Below the pieces are notes generated by a model. It made no database searches and was not told where the DNA came from. It saw nothing but the letters and a program-made list of their open reading frames with translations. 64,000 nucleotides of DNA from Diacronema lutheri (Eukaryota > Haptophyta > Pavlovophyceae > Pavlovales > Pavlovaceae), in the NCBI GenBank assembly GCA_019448385.1, contig JAGTXO010000003.1, forward strand, positions 558,001 to 622,000, read 5' to 3'. This document shows positions 40,918-52,132 of the stretch, in pieces. Both the position numbers and the translations under genes were made by a program. Positions within the stretch are counted from its first letter, which is position 1. Every line of letters begins with the position of its first letter.

Positions 40918-41586
40918 CTAGGGGTGCGGCGCGCCCGCGGAAAACGCGCGCGCGCGGCTTTCCGCCGGAGGCGCGCGCGCTCTGTGCGGGCAGAAGAAGC
41001 GATCCTGGCCGCACTTTGCGCAGTGCGGCGTCGCGCCCTCTGCCCGCCCGTTGGCCATATCGAAGGCCGTCACTGTCGCCACGCGCGCCGGCGGCCCGCC
41101 GACGGCGCTCGCCCTGTCGTCCCACAGCGCGCCAATTTGCGCGTCCGCACCCGCGTACTGTTCCCGCGCGCGCGCTTCGAGCGCGACGCGCTCCCGCCAG
41201 CGCGCGAGATCGCGCGCCTTGCTCGTCTCGGAGCCGCGCGGAGCGGCGGAGCCGAACGCGACGCGCTGCGGTGGCTGCTCGCTCGTCCAGCGTGCATGAC
41301 GGCCGTCGGCATGCGGCGCCCTCCACGCGCGCAACGCAGGCGCGGGCCGGGAGTACTCGGCGGACGCGTCGAGCGACGCGGGCACGTGCGCGTGCGCAGC
41401 CTTGCCCGGCAGCAGCTGCCGCGCGCCCAGCCGCTTGCTCGCGTCGTCGGCTCGAGTGGAAGGCAGCTGATAGTGGACCGAGCGCGCTTCGCGCGGCACG
41501 CCGAACCGGTGCTTGTGCTCGTTATACGCGGCCAAGGCGTTGCGCTCGGTCAGCTCGGGATCGCCGCGCCGCGCGTACAGGTGCAT
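40918..41586 (-). CDS. Unrecognised protein with a C-terminal Cys/His zinc-binding-like motif
   Basis: A single exon encodes 222 aa. It begins MHLYARRGDPELTERNALAA and is basic and mostly helical or disordered. Near the C-terminus HCAKCGQDRFFCPHRAR has the spacing C-x2-C-x6-C-x-H, which could bind zinc. No known family comes to mind. The ATG is 32 bp from the divergent RRM gene's ATG, so they presumably share a promoter. Confidence 0.5.
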   Translation of the reverse strand: MHLYARRGDPELTERNALAAYNEHKHRFGVPREARSVHYQLPSTRADDASKRLGARQLLPGKAAHAHVPASLDASAEYSRPAPALRAWRAPHADGRHARWTSEQPPQRVAFGSAAPRGSETSKARDLARWRERVALEARAREQYAGADAQIGALWDDRASAVGGPPARVATVTAFDMANGRAEGATPHCAKCGQDRFFCPHRARAPPAESRARAFSAGAPHP

Positions 41587-41618
41587 CACAAGGCCGTTTG
41601 AACGTGAGCGCGCGGACG

Positions 41619-42398
41619 ATGGCTGTCGCGACGGCGCGGCTACATGTGCAGGGCCTCACGCCGGAGACGACGGCGCGTGAGCTCGCCTCGCGCTTTGAGC
41701 CCTTTGGCATGGTCTCGAACCCCATCATCGTGCGCGAGCGCGCCCACGCCGACGGTTCGTACGACGACGCGTCGCCGAGCCGCGGCTTTGGATACGTGAC
41801 GCTCTGCGCGCGCGACCCGGAGCAGGTGGCGCATTGCCTGCGGACGTACAACGGCCTGCGGTGGCGTGGGCGTGTGCTGCGCATCAGCCACGCCAACGAG
41901 TATTACCTCGACCGCCTCGCGCGCGAGAAGAGCGAGGCCGAGTGCGCGCACGAGGGCGACAGCGCGCACGACGAGCCGACATGGAGCTCGCCGGCGGAGC
42001 TGCGCGTGCGCGGGCTGCACGCCGGACAGGTGGCGATCGTCGACCCTGCGAACCTGCCCAACGTACGCACGCCGTTTGCAGATGACAGCGAGCCCTTGCA
42101 GCCGAGCCGCATCGACTGGCGGCCGATTGTCGGTTGCGGGCTGCGCACGCGCGGCTGCGCGCGCTGGGCGAAGGGCACTCTCGAGACGGACGCCAAGCAG
42201 CCCGGGCGACCTGGCGCGGCAATGTCAGGCGCGGGTGGTCATGGGCGTGGGGCGCGGCGTCGCGCGCCGCCCCAGCCCCTGCTTCGGGCCATCCTCCGGC
42301 TTCGCCTCGGCTGGCGCCCGAGGTGGCAATCCACTGGAAAGTTTCGTGGCGGGCCGATCCACCGCGCGCACGGTGTTTGCCACGCCCGACCGGCGTGA
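41619..42398 (+). CDS. RRM protein, NOL8-like N-terminal domain
   Basis: A single exon encodes 259 aa. One RRM covers residues 5-95: RNP2 is LHVQGL and RNP1 is RGFGYVTL, followed by YNGLRWRGRVLRISHANEYY and LDRLAREKSEAE. The last element closely resembles the end of the NOL8/Nop8 RRM (a KWKG...ESFLHRLAQER pattern), a nucleolar factor for 60S ribosomal subunit biogenesis. The C-terminal 100 residues diverge into Arg/Gly-rich sequence and may be misread if an intron is present near 42130. The stop is 11 bp from the convergent TRAP-beta stop. The animal protein is far longer. Confidence 0.65.
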   Translation: MAVATARLHVQGLTPETTARELASRFEPFGMVSNPIIVRERAHADGSYDDASPSRGFGYVTLCARDPEQVAHCLRTYNGLRWRGRVLRISHANEYYLDRLAREKSEAECAHEGDSAHDEPTWSSPAELRVRGLHAGQVAIVDPANLPNVRTPFADDSEPLQPSRIDWRPIVGCGLRTRGCARWAKGTLETDAKQPGRPGAAMSGAGGHGRGARRRAPPQPLLRAILRLRLGWRPRWQSTGKFRGGPIHRAHGVCHARPA

Positions 42399-42408
42399 GC
42401 CGAGCGCA

Positions 42409-43177
42409 TTACTTCATCTTCTCCATCTCCTTGAGAGCGCGCTCGTACCTCCACGCCTGCCGCTTCACGCGCAGCTTGTAAAGGCCGACGAGCGCAAACG
42501 CGCTGATCCAGAAGGCGACTACCTGCATCCAGCCGCGCGCGGTGCGCACAAAGTTGAGAGAGAGCACGCGTCCGATCACAAGCGCAATGTTGAGGTATTT
42601 GTCGGCTCGGGAGATGACGAGCAGCTGGGGCGGCACGTTCGATGTGTGCGACAGGAGGGCGCCCTTCTCCTCTCGCGCGTACGACATCGTGGCGGGGCGC
42701 GGCTTGAACGCGCCGGCAAAAATCGGCCGCACCGTGAAGCTGCGCGCCGGCGCCCGCGCGACGGGCCCGCCGCGGCGCGCGCGGCGGCGCGGACCTGCGC
42801 GTTGGCGGGCGGACGGCCGCGCTCGCGAGCTGCGAGCGCGGCGCCGCGCGGGCGGTCGCGCCGACTGGCGGCGAACCGGGCGCGCGGCGCGCAACCAACC
42901 TGAGCGAAGCGTTCGCCTTAGCCTCGAGGATGGGCAGCGCGAGCTCCTTGACACCCTTCACCACCTCGAACTGCGACGCAGGCCAATCGTCATCCTTCAG
43001 CGAGACGCTGTACGCGGACGAGTCGCCCGTGTTGAACACGCGGATGAGCACGTCCATGCTCTCCGCATACACGCCCTGCTGCGTCGAGACACTCTTCACG
43101 AGCAGCACAAACGGGTCCGCCGCCGCGCACGCGCACACGACGCACACGAGGAGCGCGGCTCTCACGCTAGACGGCAT
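42409..43177 (-). CDS. SSR2: Translocon-associated protein subunit beta (TRAP-beta/SSR2)
   Basis: Exons 43177-42900 and 42739-42409 give 202 aa; the intron is 160 bp with a GTTGGT donor. A signal peptide (AALLVCVVCACAAADPF) is followed by the lumenal beta-sandwich (VYAESMDVLIRVFNTGDSSA, DDDWPASQFEVVKG). The splice joins NASLS to FTVRPIFAGAFKPRPA, as expected for TRAP-beta. A membrane span (GWMQVVAFWISAFALVGLYK) and a lysine-rich cytosolic tail complete the type I layout. TRAP-beta is part of the ER complex at the Sec61 translocon that aids insertion of some precursors. Length is close to the usual 183 aa. Confidence 0.88.
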
Positions 43178-43219
43178 CGGTGTGCGTGGCCACGTAAAAA
43201 GGCCGCTAAAAGGTTCGTC

Positions 43220-43258
43220 GGGTGCAAAAACCCTTTTTGGCCATTCCTTTTTGCACCC
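43220..43258. repeat. 11-bp inverted repeat in a bidirectional promoter
   Basis: GGGTGCAAAAA (43220-43230) and TTTTTGCACCC (43248-43258) are perfect reverse complements 17 bp apart, midway between the TRAP-beta start (43177) and the start of the next plus-strand gene (43321). It could be a dimeric transcription-factor site or a small foldback. Confidence 0.55.
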
Positions 43259-43277
43259 AACAAGGCGTTTCATGCCT

Positions 43278-43291
43278 CCTTTTTGAAGGGA
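43278..43291 (+). promoter_or_regulatory. CCTTTTTGAAGGGA element
   Basis: This is a looser copy of the T-run/GAAA/GGG element, ending 29 bp before ATG 43321. It was included because of its position; evidence is by comparison within this window only. Confidence 0.25.
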
Positions 43292-43320
43292 CGTGAAGGA
43301 GCGCTCCGGCCTCGAACATC

Positions 43321-44157
43321 ATGCTCGCGCGCTTCGAGAAGGACGCAAAGCTGTGGGGCGCGGAGAACGCGCGGCCAGGCACAGCGAGCGCGACGCCGGC
43401 CGCGCGCGCGCGAAATCCTATCCTCGAGCCCGACGTGGAGCGCTTCAACACGCGCCGCAGCTTCGCGCCGATCATCTCGCACGAGGGCGCCATCTTTGAC
43501 GGCCACCGCCGCGGCAAGGGCACGATCGGCGAGGACTGCGCGGGCCTGATGAGCGCGCGGCGCGGTGAGCTCCTTTTCTCGGACGTGCCGCCGCGCAAGG
43601 CGCACCCCACCGCCGCGGACGACCTTGCTGGCCTCGGCTCGGCGCAGGCACTCGACGTGCCGCGCGGCAAGGCGCGGCCGATGACCGCGTCGTCTGCGAC
43701 CAACCGGAACCCGCTGCTGTTCGCGAGCGACGGCGAGGTGGCGCCACCGGCGCATGTTGTCGCGCACGGCGTCACCGCGCACTTCAAGGGCGCGCTTGGT
43801 CCGGGACTCCTCCCCGCCGAGCTGGCGGGCGGCGACGGCGCGCGCCCGGCGCGCCGGCCCGCGACCGCGCGCGCCGAAGACGGCGCGGCGGGCGCAACGT
43901 CGCGGCTACTTCATCGGCACGAGAGCGTTGACGCGGCGCACGGCAAGGCGCACACGCCACGCATCCTTGCGGAGGGCATCGACGACGTGCTGCATTATCG
44001 CTTCGCTGGTAGCAACAGCGTCAACTCGGCGTCACCCGTGGACAGCCGAAAGGATGAGCGCGAGCGGTACGAGGCGGAGCTCAGACGGCTGCACGCCGAG
44101 CGGCACGAGCAGCACGGCGGCGCGCCGAGCGCGTACTTTGCGGCCGGTCGCAAGTAG
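43321..44157 (+). CDS. Unrecognised hydrophilic protein
   Basis: A single exon encodes 278 aa. It is basic, without hydrophobic segments, and rich in short recurring phrases (NPILEPDVERFN, GELLFSDVPPRKAHPTA, NPLLFASDGEVAPPAH). A short coil near the C-terminus (KDERERYEAELRRLHAERHE) is the only predicted structure. The style resembles flagellar microtubule-associated proteins, but I cannot name a family. Confidence 0.55.
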   Translation: MLARFEKDAKLWGAENARPGTASATPAARARNPILEPDVERFNTRRSFAPIISHEGAIFDGHRRGKGTIGEDCAGLMSARRGELLFSDVPPRKAHPTAADDLAGLGSAQALDVPRGKARPMTASSATNRNPLLFASDGEVAPPAHVVAHGVTAHFKGALGPGLLPAELAGGDGARPARRPATARAEDGAAGATSRLLHRHESVDAAHGKAHTPRILAEGIDDVLHYRFAGSNSVNSASPVDSRKDERERYEAELRRLHAERHEQHGGAPSAYFAAGRK

Positions 44158-44398
44158 GCGCGCGCTTGTCGCGAGGTCAGAGGCAGGCCCCTTCGGCCCC
44201 CCTCCGTGGCCTCCGCGGCCTCCGCGTACCGGATGACAAAAAGTGCGGCCTCTGCGGCGGGCGGCGGTAGGTTCGGGCTGCCTCGCCGGGTTGTGCATCG
44301 GCAACCGTGACGCTCTTTTAAAAATTCCTCGGGGGTCGTCGGAGTTCGTACCGGCGAAGGCCGAAGCTTTTCGCGAGTGCTTCCCACAGCCATCAAGG

Positions 44399-47300
44399 AT
44401 GGCAGGCGAACCGCCTGGTTTTGTGCGGATGCGCGTGAGCGTGGTGCTCGCGCTTGTGGCGGGGTGGGCCCACCTCGCGCACGGTGCGCGCTGCGCGCAC
44501 CGCTCGTGCGAGCGGCGCGGCCGCGCGCCGCAGCTCGGCGCGCGCCGCGCGCGCTGCGACGCTGCGCCCCCCCCCCGCCGCGCGTGGGCATGCAGGGCCG
44601 CGACAGCAGCACGACGCGTGGCCATGCTTGTGTTGATGGTCTCGCGCGCCTTGCTCACGCCCGACGCGTGCACAGGCATTAAGCTGGCGGGCGCGGCGGA
44701 CGGCGCGGAGTACTCGATGAGCTACTGCGTTCCGCACGACGAGGTGCAGTGGTCGTCGTGCATGGGTATCTTGGGGTCCGAGACCGTCCTTTGGGCGCCC
44801 GCCTTGGTCCGTCGCGCCGAGCTGCGCTGCGCTGCGCCGGGTTGCGCTCGCACGCGCGCGCGCGCGCGCGCGCGCGCGCTCACCGCCGCGCGGCTCGCGC
44901 GCGCCGCGCGCGCGCGCGCCGCTCCACGCGCAGGCGCTTCCGATGCGCGAGCCGACGGCGGCGGACGCGGGGATGGCGAAGGGCCCGATGAGCGCGATCT
45001 CGCACGCGAGCCTCGCCTGCCAGTACGCCGCGCGCCGGCACATTTGCTACGCGTCGTGGGGCGAGTGCGCGCCGTCGATCACGCGCGCGTCCGTCGTGCG
45101 CTCGGGCGGAGCGTTTGAGTTCATGGGGCAGCGCTGGCCGGGTAAGCCGATCGCGACGGTGGAGGAGCTCGACCGGTACGTCCTCCGCGTGCCGCGCCAG
45201 GTCTGCGTCGACTACCTCGCCGCGTGCACCGCCGCCGAGCGTCGGGACGGCTTCGAGCGCTTCGTCAATCTGATGCACATGTTTCGCGCGGTCGCAAAGC
45301 GGACGGACGAGCAGGCTGCGCAGCTCTCGGGCAATTACTTCCTGCCCGATTGCGACGATGCGGAGCGGTACGCCGAGCGCGAGCGCGCTGCGAGTGTCTG
45401 CCCGATCACAGGCGCGCCCACGCCCGAGCCGCCGATCACGACGAGCAGGTCGGGCGAGCAGGATGAGCTCGCACTGCGCGCGCCGGTCGGCTGGTGCTCG
45501 GACGAGGTGCCTGGCGCGGGGTGCTGCACGGTGGAGGAGCAGGAGGGCCTGCGAGCGCGTGCCGAGCTCCTCTTGCGCGGCTACGGCGAGGACGACGAGG
45601 TCACGCACAGCGAGTGCGGCGTCGCGATCCGCCGGCTGCTGTGCGCGCAGGGCTGCGGCCTCGGGCAGGTGGACACTGCAAAGCTCGACGCGCCCGCCGC
45701 GCTCACGCTGCGGCTCGGGTACAACTTTTGCGAGCAGCTCTCGCGCTCGTGCGGCTGCCTCGTCTCGCCGCAAACGGGCACGCGCCTTGAGGCCTTCGTC
45801 AACGGCTCAGCCGCCATGTGCGAGCACGTCCTGCAGACGCTCGTGCCGCTCGCGCGCGCGCGCGCGCACCCGGCTGTGCGCGAGGCCGTCGTCGACGTGG
45901 CGCCGGAGGGCGCGGTGGGCGCGATCACGTTTGGCCGCGCCGAGCTCGAGCAGACGTGCGAGTACACGCAGGTCGACTCGGCCGCGCTCGTCGCCGAGCC
46001 GCCGCCCCTCGGCGTGCGCTGCACGACGCACGGCGAGCCGCACGCGCCAACTGAGGTCGAGGGCAACGGCGGGCTGTGCAAGGCCTTCATCCCGGCGGGT
46101 GCGCAGACATGCTGCGCCGGCTCGCACATGCAGACGCTCAACGAGAACCTGCGGCTGATGGCCGGCGTGCTCAAGAGCTCGGCGTGCGGGCGCGAGTTTG
46201 GAAAGCTTGCGTGCACGACGCTCTGCTCGCCGTCGCAGTGGGCGTTCGCGAGCACGTCGTTCCCGCGGCGGAACGCGGATGGCTCGCTCAACGTGACCGT
46301 GCGCGTCGCCGCTGAGTGGTGCGACGCCATCGTGGACGCGTGCTCGTCCGAGGTCGATCCGCGCGACCAGACGCGCTTCGCGGACAAGTTCTCCGACCCG
46401 ACGGTCATGTGCGCGCAGATCGGCCCCTACCTCAACATGATGCTCGAGCCGAACGCGGAGACGCCGCGGTACGCATTCGTGCCCACGTACGAGGACGACG
46501 CCTCCGCCGACGGCGAGGACCGGATGCTCTCGCAGCTCTCGTGCGCCGACCGCGCGACGTGCAACGACGTGCCGAACGCGTGCCCGCTCGCGCCGGGCGG
46601 TCGCGCGCCCTACGCGTGGGGCGCGGCGCACGAGGCGCGCGGCCTCGAGGCGCCGGCGCCGCACGCGTGCGCCGAGCACGCCGGCGCGGCGTGCTGCTCG
46701 CCAGGCGAGGCCGAGCAGCTGACCAACTGGTCGGGCACGCGCGCGCGCGGCAAGCTCGGCGCGCAGCTCGTGCGTGCGGGCGGTGCGTGCGCGGCCAACG
46801 TGTCGGCGCTCTTCTGCGGCGTGGGCTGCGACCGCGCGCAGCGCGACTTTGTCGAGCTGGCCGACGCGCCCGACGGCGCGCCCACCGCCTTCATCCTCGG
46901 CCAGGCGTGCGCGCAGCTCTTCGCCGCATGCGGCGGCACGGCCAACACGCAGCTGCAGAGCCGCGCGATCGTCGACGGGCGCAGCTTCTGCGCCGCGCTC
47001 TCCGACATGTACGCCGAAGTGGCGCCGGCGCGCACGGCGGGCGGCGCATCGCCCACGCACGCCCGACCGCCGCGCGGCGGCCACGCGCCGTCCGCCGGCG
47101 CGCCGCTGCCGCCCACCACGCTCGCCATCGGCACGGGCCGCGCCAAGCGCGCGCAGTGGGGCGCGGCGGTTGTCGGCGCGGGCGCGGCGGTGCTCGGCGA
47201 GACGTGCCCGCTCGCGGACGACGAGCCGATCCACGCGGTGCCGCCGCCCGACGGCGCGCCAGCCGGCGCGCACGGCCTCGAGCTGTGCACGCAGCACGAG

Positions 47301-50300
47301 AAGGCGGCGTGCTGCTGGGCGGCCAACGAGCACATGCTCGCGTCGCGGCTGCAGCTGCTGAAGCGCAACTTTGGCGGCGCGCAGTCGGCGTGCTTGCCAA
47401 AGGTGCTCGCGCTCACGTGCGCGACGGCATGCTCGCCCCTCTCCTCCTACTTCACCGATGTGCAGCGCGCGCCCTCGGGCGAGCCGCTGCCGCTGGCCGA
47501 CGGATCGCTCAACGCGAGCTACTTTATGACGGCCGCGTTCTGCGACGACCTCTACGCCTCGTGCCGCTCCGCCTACTCGGACATCTTTGGCGACCGGCTG
47601 GGTAACCTGTACCGCAGCGCGACGCTCTTCTGCGAGTCCTTCTCCGTCACGTCCGACCCGACGTACAAGCCAGGGCCGGGCAAGGCGACGCTGATGGCGC
47701 GCGTCGGCGCCCACCCGGTCACGGGCCTCGCGATCGGCGACGCGCGGCTGCCCGGCGGCGGCCAGCCCGAGCCGGTGCCCGACGTCGCTGCGGCGATCGC
47801 GGCGGGCCCGCAGGCCGCGTGCTTGCAGACCGAGGCGCTCGAGCGGCCGCTCGGCTTCTGCCGCCGCTTCGCCGCGCCGTCGCTCTCGTGCTGCGAGACG
47901 GACCTCGAGCAGACGATTGGCGGCAACCTCACGCAGATCGCCGGGCGGCTCTTCGGGCACGGCTGCTGCTTCGCGCGGTTGGCCGACCTGGTGTGCGGCC
48001 TCGCGTGCTCACCGCACCAGGCCGACTACATGTCCAACGTGACGGCCAACGCGGACGGCTCGTTCAACGTGACCATCTTCATTGACCCGGCCCTCGGCGC
48101 GCTGCTCTGGGCTGACTGCGCAAAGCACAAGATGCTCGCCACCACGACGGTCGAGACGTACTTCGAGGGGCCGGCGGACCTGCTCGCGCGCATCGCGTCG
48201 GGCGTGCAGACCAAGGAGGTGAAGAGCCTGGAGATCAAGATTGGACGAAACCCAAATTCGGGGATCGGCGTCGGCGGCGGTATGGAGGCGTCCGACGCGT
48301 GCGACGACCCACCGCCGCTCTCCGAGCTCGAGATCGGCTTCGCCGAGCTGCCAACCGACCCGCTCACGCCGCCCGGGATGGTGCCCATGTACCTCCTCCT
48401 CTTCGCCATCGTCCTCGCCGTCGCCTTTGCCTTGTCCCTCTGCTCGTGCCGCGGCGCGCGCGCCGACGCCGCCGCCGAGACCGCCGCCGCCGCCGCCGCG
48501 CCCGCCGCCCAGACCGCCGCCGCCGCCGCCGAGACCGCCGCCGCCGCCACGCCCGCCGCCGCGCCGCGCGCGGCTGGCACGCCCGAGCGCGGCTGGCACG
48601 GCGCGGGTGCGCCCGCCATGGCGGCCGCACCCGCGCCGCGCGCCGACGGGCGGACGATCACGCACGACGACTCGCACGCGGCGGCGGCCGAGGCGTTTGG
48701 CGAGGGGTCCTTCTCAGGGCAGCTGTACGAGTATGTCGAGGACTTTTACTACTCGCTCGGCCACCTCTTCGCCGCACGGCCCGTGCTGTCGCTTGTGCCC
48801 CTCGCGGTCGTGCTCACGTGGGCCCTCGGCCAGCTGGGCGGGCTGACGATGATGACCAAGCCCTCCAAGCTGTGGGTCGCACAGGGCACGCCGTCCATCT
48901 GGCAGGCGGACTTTGTGACCGAGCGCTTTGGCGCGCAGCGGCACGAGGTGATGATCATCACGACCAAGGTGCCCGGCGGCGACGTGCTCTTCCCCGAGGC
49001 GCTCGAGGAGGCCGCCGCCGTCGAGGCGCAGCTCCGCTCGATGACCTTCGAGAAGGACGGCGCGCGCGCGACGCTCAACGACGTCTGCTCGCGCGTGCAG
49101 TGCCGCTCGCCCGACGCCAGCGAGGAGGAGACGACATGCCTCTTCCAGTCGCCGCTCAAGTACTGGCGCGCCGACTCGTACCGCTCGGACCCGGACCTGT
49201 ACGCGACGGTGAGCAACCTCGCCGCCAAGGACGAGTGCGGCATCCCGATCCTGCGCAAGACGGTACTCGGCGGGTTGCAGACGGACGGGCACGGGCGCGT
49301 CCTCTCCGCCACGTCGCTCATGGTCGCCATCCTGCTCGAGGCGCAGCCGCTCGCGCAGGCGCGCGCGTTCGAGTACGGCTTCCTCGACGTGGCCGCGCGC
49401 GCCAACGCGAAGGCGCGATACGTGCAGGTGAGCTACATGGCGCAGGTGTCGCAGGACGAGGAGGTGGCGCGGCTCGCATCCGCCGACGTGCCGCTGCTCG
49501 TCGGCTCGTACGTGATGATGATCGTGTACGTGGTCTTCGCGCTGTGGGGCGGCAACCGGACGCGTTCGCACGTGCTCCTCGGTCTCACCGGAGTGGCGCT
49601 CGTCATCTGCTCGATCATCGTGATGCTCGGCCTGACGGTCCTCCTCGACGTGCCCTTCACGCCCGTCTCGACGCAGGTCCTGCCCTTCCTCTTGCTTGGC
49701 ATCGGCGTCGACAACATCTTCATCCTGTCGAACACGTACATCTCGCGCGTGCGCGACCCGCGCTGCGCGGCGCTGCCCGAGGCGGAGCTCGTCGGGACCG
49801 TCCTTGCGCAGGTCGGGCCGACGATTACGCTCACGTCGACGGCGACGACGCTCGCGTTCGCCGTCGGCTCGCTGTCGGTGATGCCCGCGGTCAAGTACTT
49901 CTGCCAGCAGTGCGTACTTGGCTTTGCGGTCAACCTGCTCTTCCAGCTGACGGTCTTCTCCGTCGCGATCGCCGCCGACATTCGGCGCGTGCGCGCGCGC
50001 CGCCTCGACATCGTGCCGTGCGCCACGTCCTGCGTACGCGACGACGGCGCTGACGACGCGGAGGCGAGCGCGGCCGCCGCCGCCGCTGCTGCGCGCGCGC
50101 GCGCAAAGGCAGCGGCGGGCGAGAATGGCGCGACGGCTGCGCCCGCGCCGCTCGCCGCGCAGCGCTCGTCGTCGCGCGCGCACCTGCCGCCGCCGCCCGC
50201 GCCCACCGAGCAGGAGGATGCGCTCGCTCGCTTCTTGTCCGGCCCGTACGTGGATTGGCTCTGCAGGCCGGCGACGCAGGTGGGCGTCGTGCTCGGCTTT

Positions 50301-51919
50301 GCGCTGCTCTTCGCGTTCGCGCTCTCGCACGCGCTGCGCGTGGCGCAGGGCCTCGAGATCGGCGAGGTGCTGCCAAAGGGCTCATACATGGCCACCTTCT
50401 TCGAGCGCTTCCAGTTCTACTCGGACATCGGGCCACCCATCTACCTCGTCGCCAGCTCGGCGGCGCGCGGCGGCGGCGCGTGCGCGGGCACGCTCGCGTG
50501 CGCGGGCGGCGGCGCGGTCGCGCCGCTCGATTTCTCGGACCACGCGACGCAGGACAAGCTGGGCGAGCTGGTCGCCGCTCTCGAGCTGTCGGCGTGGGTG
50601 AAGCCGCCCGCGCTTGACTGGCTCGGCGACTTTCAAAAGTGGGCGCTCGTCGTGTCCAACCACACGCAGGAGGTGATCGACTCGGCCGGGCGGATCCCGC
50701 CCCACCTCTTCTACCCGTGGCTCGCCGAGTTCCTCGCGCCGGGCTCCGACTTTGCCTTTTACGCAAACTACCTCTCCTTCAAGCGCGACGGCTCACTCGG
50801 TGCGCGCGCGCTCGCGCGACGTGGCGCGGCTCGTGGCATGCGCGCGCGCGCGCGCTCGCGACCGACGCACCCACGCGCGCACGCGCGCCTCGCCGCCCGC
50901 CGCGCCTCCGCCCTCGCGCCCCCACCCCACAGAGAGCGCGCAGGTGATGGGCTTCCACGTGCCGCTCCAATCGACGGACACCTTCGTGCAGGCCATGCTT
51001 GACATGCGCGCTCTGTGCGACGCCTTCGAGCGGACCGGGTGAGCGCAGCTCCGTCGCGCGCCCGCCCCGGCGCGCGTGAGGCGGCGCGCGTCGCGCTGCT
51101 CGCCGGGGCGCGGTGGAGCGCGCGCCGCCTCACGCGCCGCCTCACGCGCGCCGCGCCGCGCCGCGCCGCCGTGCCGTGCCGTGCCGTCCCGCCCATTCTC
51201 AGCCTATCGGTCTTCCCGTATTCCGAGTACCACATCTTCTACGAGCAGTACGCCATCCTCGTGCCGCAGGCATCGATGCTGCTCTTCTCGGCGATCGTCG
51301 TGATCCTGCTCGTAATGAGCCTTCTCCTCGGCAACATGGGCCTCTCGCTGCCCGTGCTGCTGCTGCTCACGCTCAACCAGATCGACCTGATTGGCATCAT
51401 GCACCTCGCATCCGTCCACATGAACGGTGCGCGCCCTCCACACGCGCCGACCGCGCCGACGCCGCGCTGACGCCGCCCGCGCCTACGCGCTTGCGCTGCG
51501 CGCGCGTAGGCATTTCAATCATCAACCTCGTGATGGCGATCGGCCTCTCCGTCGAGTACCTCGCGCACATCGCGTCCACGTACAACATGGCGCTCGGCGA
51601 CCACGTGCACAAGCTGCGCGTCGCGATGGCGTCCGTCGGGTCGTCGGTCGTGAGCGGCGGGCTCACGACGCTGCTCGGTGTCGTCGTGCTCGCGTTTGCA
51701 AAGTACCCGGTCTTCCAGATCTACTACTTTCGCATGTACCTTGCAACCGTGCTCTGCGGCTCGCTGCACGGCCTCGTGCTGCTGCCCGTCGTGCTCGGGC
51801 TGATTGACGCGCGACGAGCGGCGGCGGCGCGCGGCCGTGGCGCGTGCGGCCGCGGCGGCGGCGACGCGGCGAGCACGGAGCAGGGCGAGCGCGACCAGAC
51901 GTACAACGAGATGTTCTAA
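44399..51919 (+). CDS. NPC1-type sterol transporter with tandem Cys-rich lumenal modules
   Basis: My model has six exons: 44399-44483, 44676-44806, 44934-50799, 50933-51038, 51203-51426 and 51510-51919, giving 2273 aa against about 1280 in animals. A signal peptide (VSVVLALVAGWAHLAHG) leads to a divergent first Cys-rich region, then five repeated modules of about 190-205 aa, each opening with a C...CC motif (near residues 257, 453, 649, 855 and 1046) and a C-x-x-x-CSP-like motif. After a span at about 1224 come the RND permease halves, with a sterol-sensing domain at about 1590-1760 (LLVGSYVMMIVYVVFALWGG, LPFLLLGIGVDNIFILSNTY). The second half has VFPYSEYHIFYEQY and SVEYLAHIASTYNMALGD. NPC1 exports sterols from endolysosomes. 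The first two exons are the least certain. Confidence 0.9.
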
Positions 51920-52132
51920 TGCCTCCCGCGGCACGGTACGACTTATAATTTATCGTTGGCGTTGGTCTGCGTTGGCGTCGACCTGCGTCGTCAGGTCGGT
52001 CTGGCGAATTTGCGGCCCCCAGGCTGTGCAGCCTATCTCGACTCTGACCCCTGCCGGAAACTTAAAAGCGCCTTTTACCAGCGCGACTTTTCGAGCGTCG
52101 GCGCGTCGGAGACTCGGCGCATCGGCGGGAGT

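Noticed and set aside
45807-47960. 717-codon minus-strand frame opposite the NPC1-like gene
   Set aside because: Arg/Ala/Val-rich shadow of Cys-rich sense modules, with no motif.
48714-50330. 538-codon minus-strand frame opposite the sterol-sensing domain
   Set aside because: Its His/Arg/Asp-rich composition is that of antisense membrane-protein sequence; the sense strand matches NPC1.
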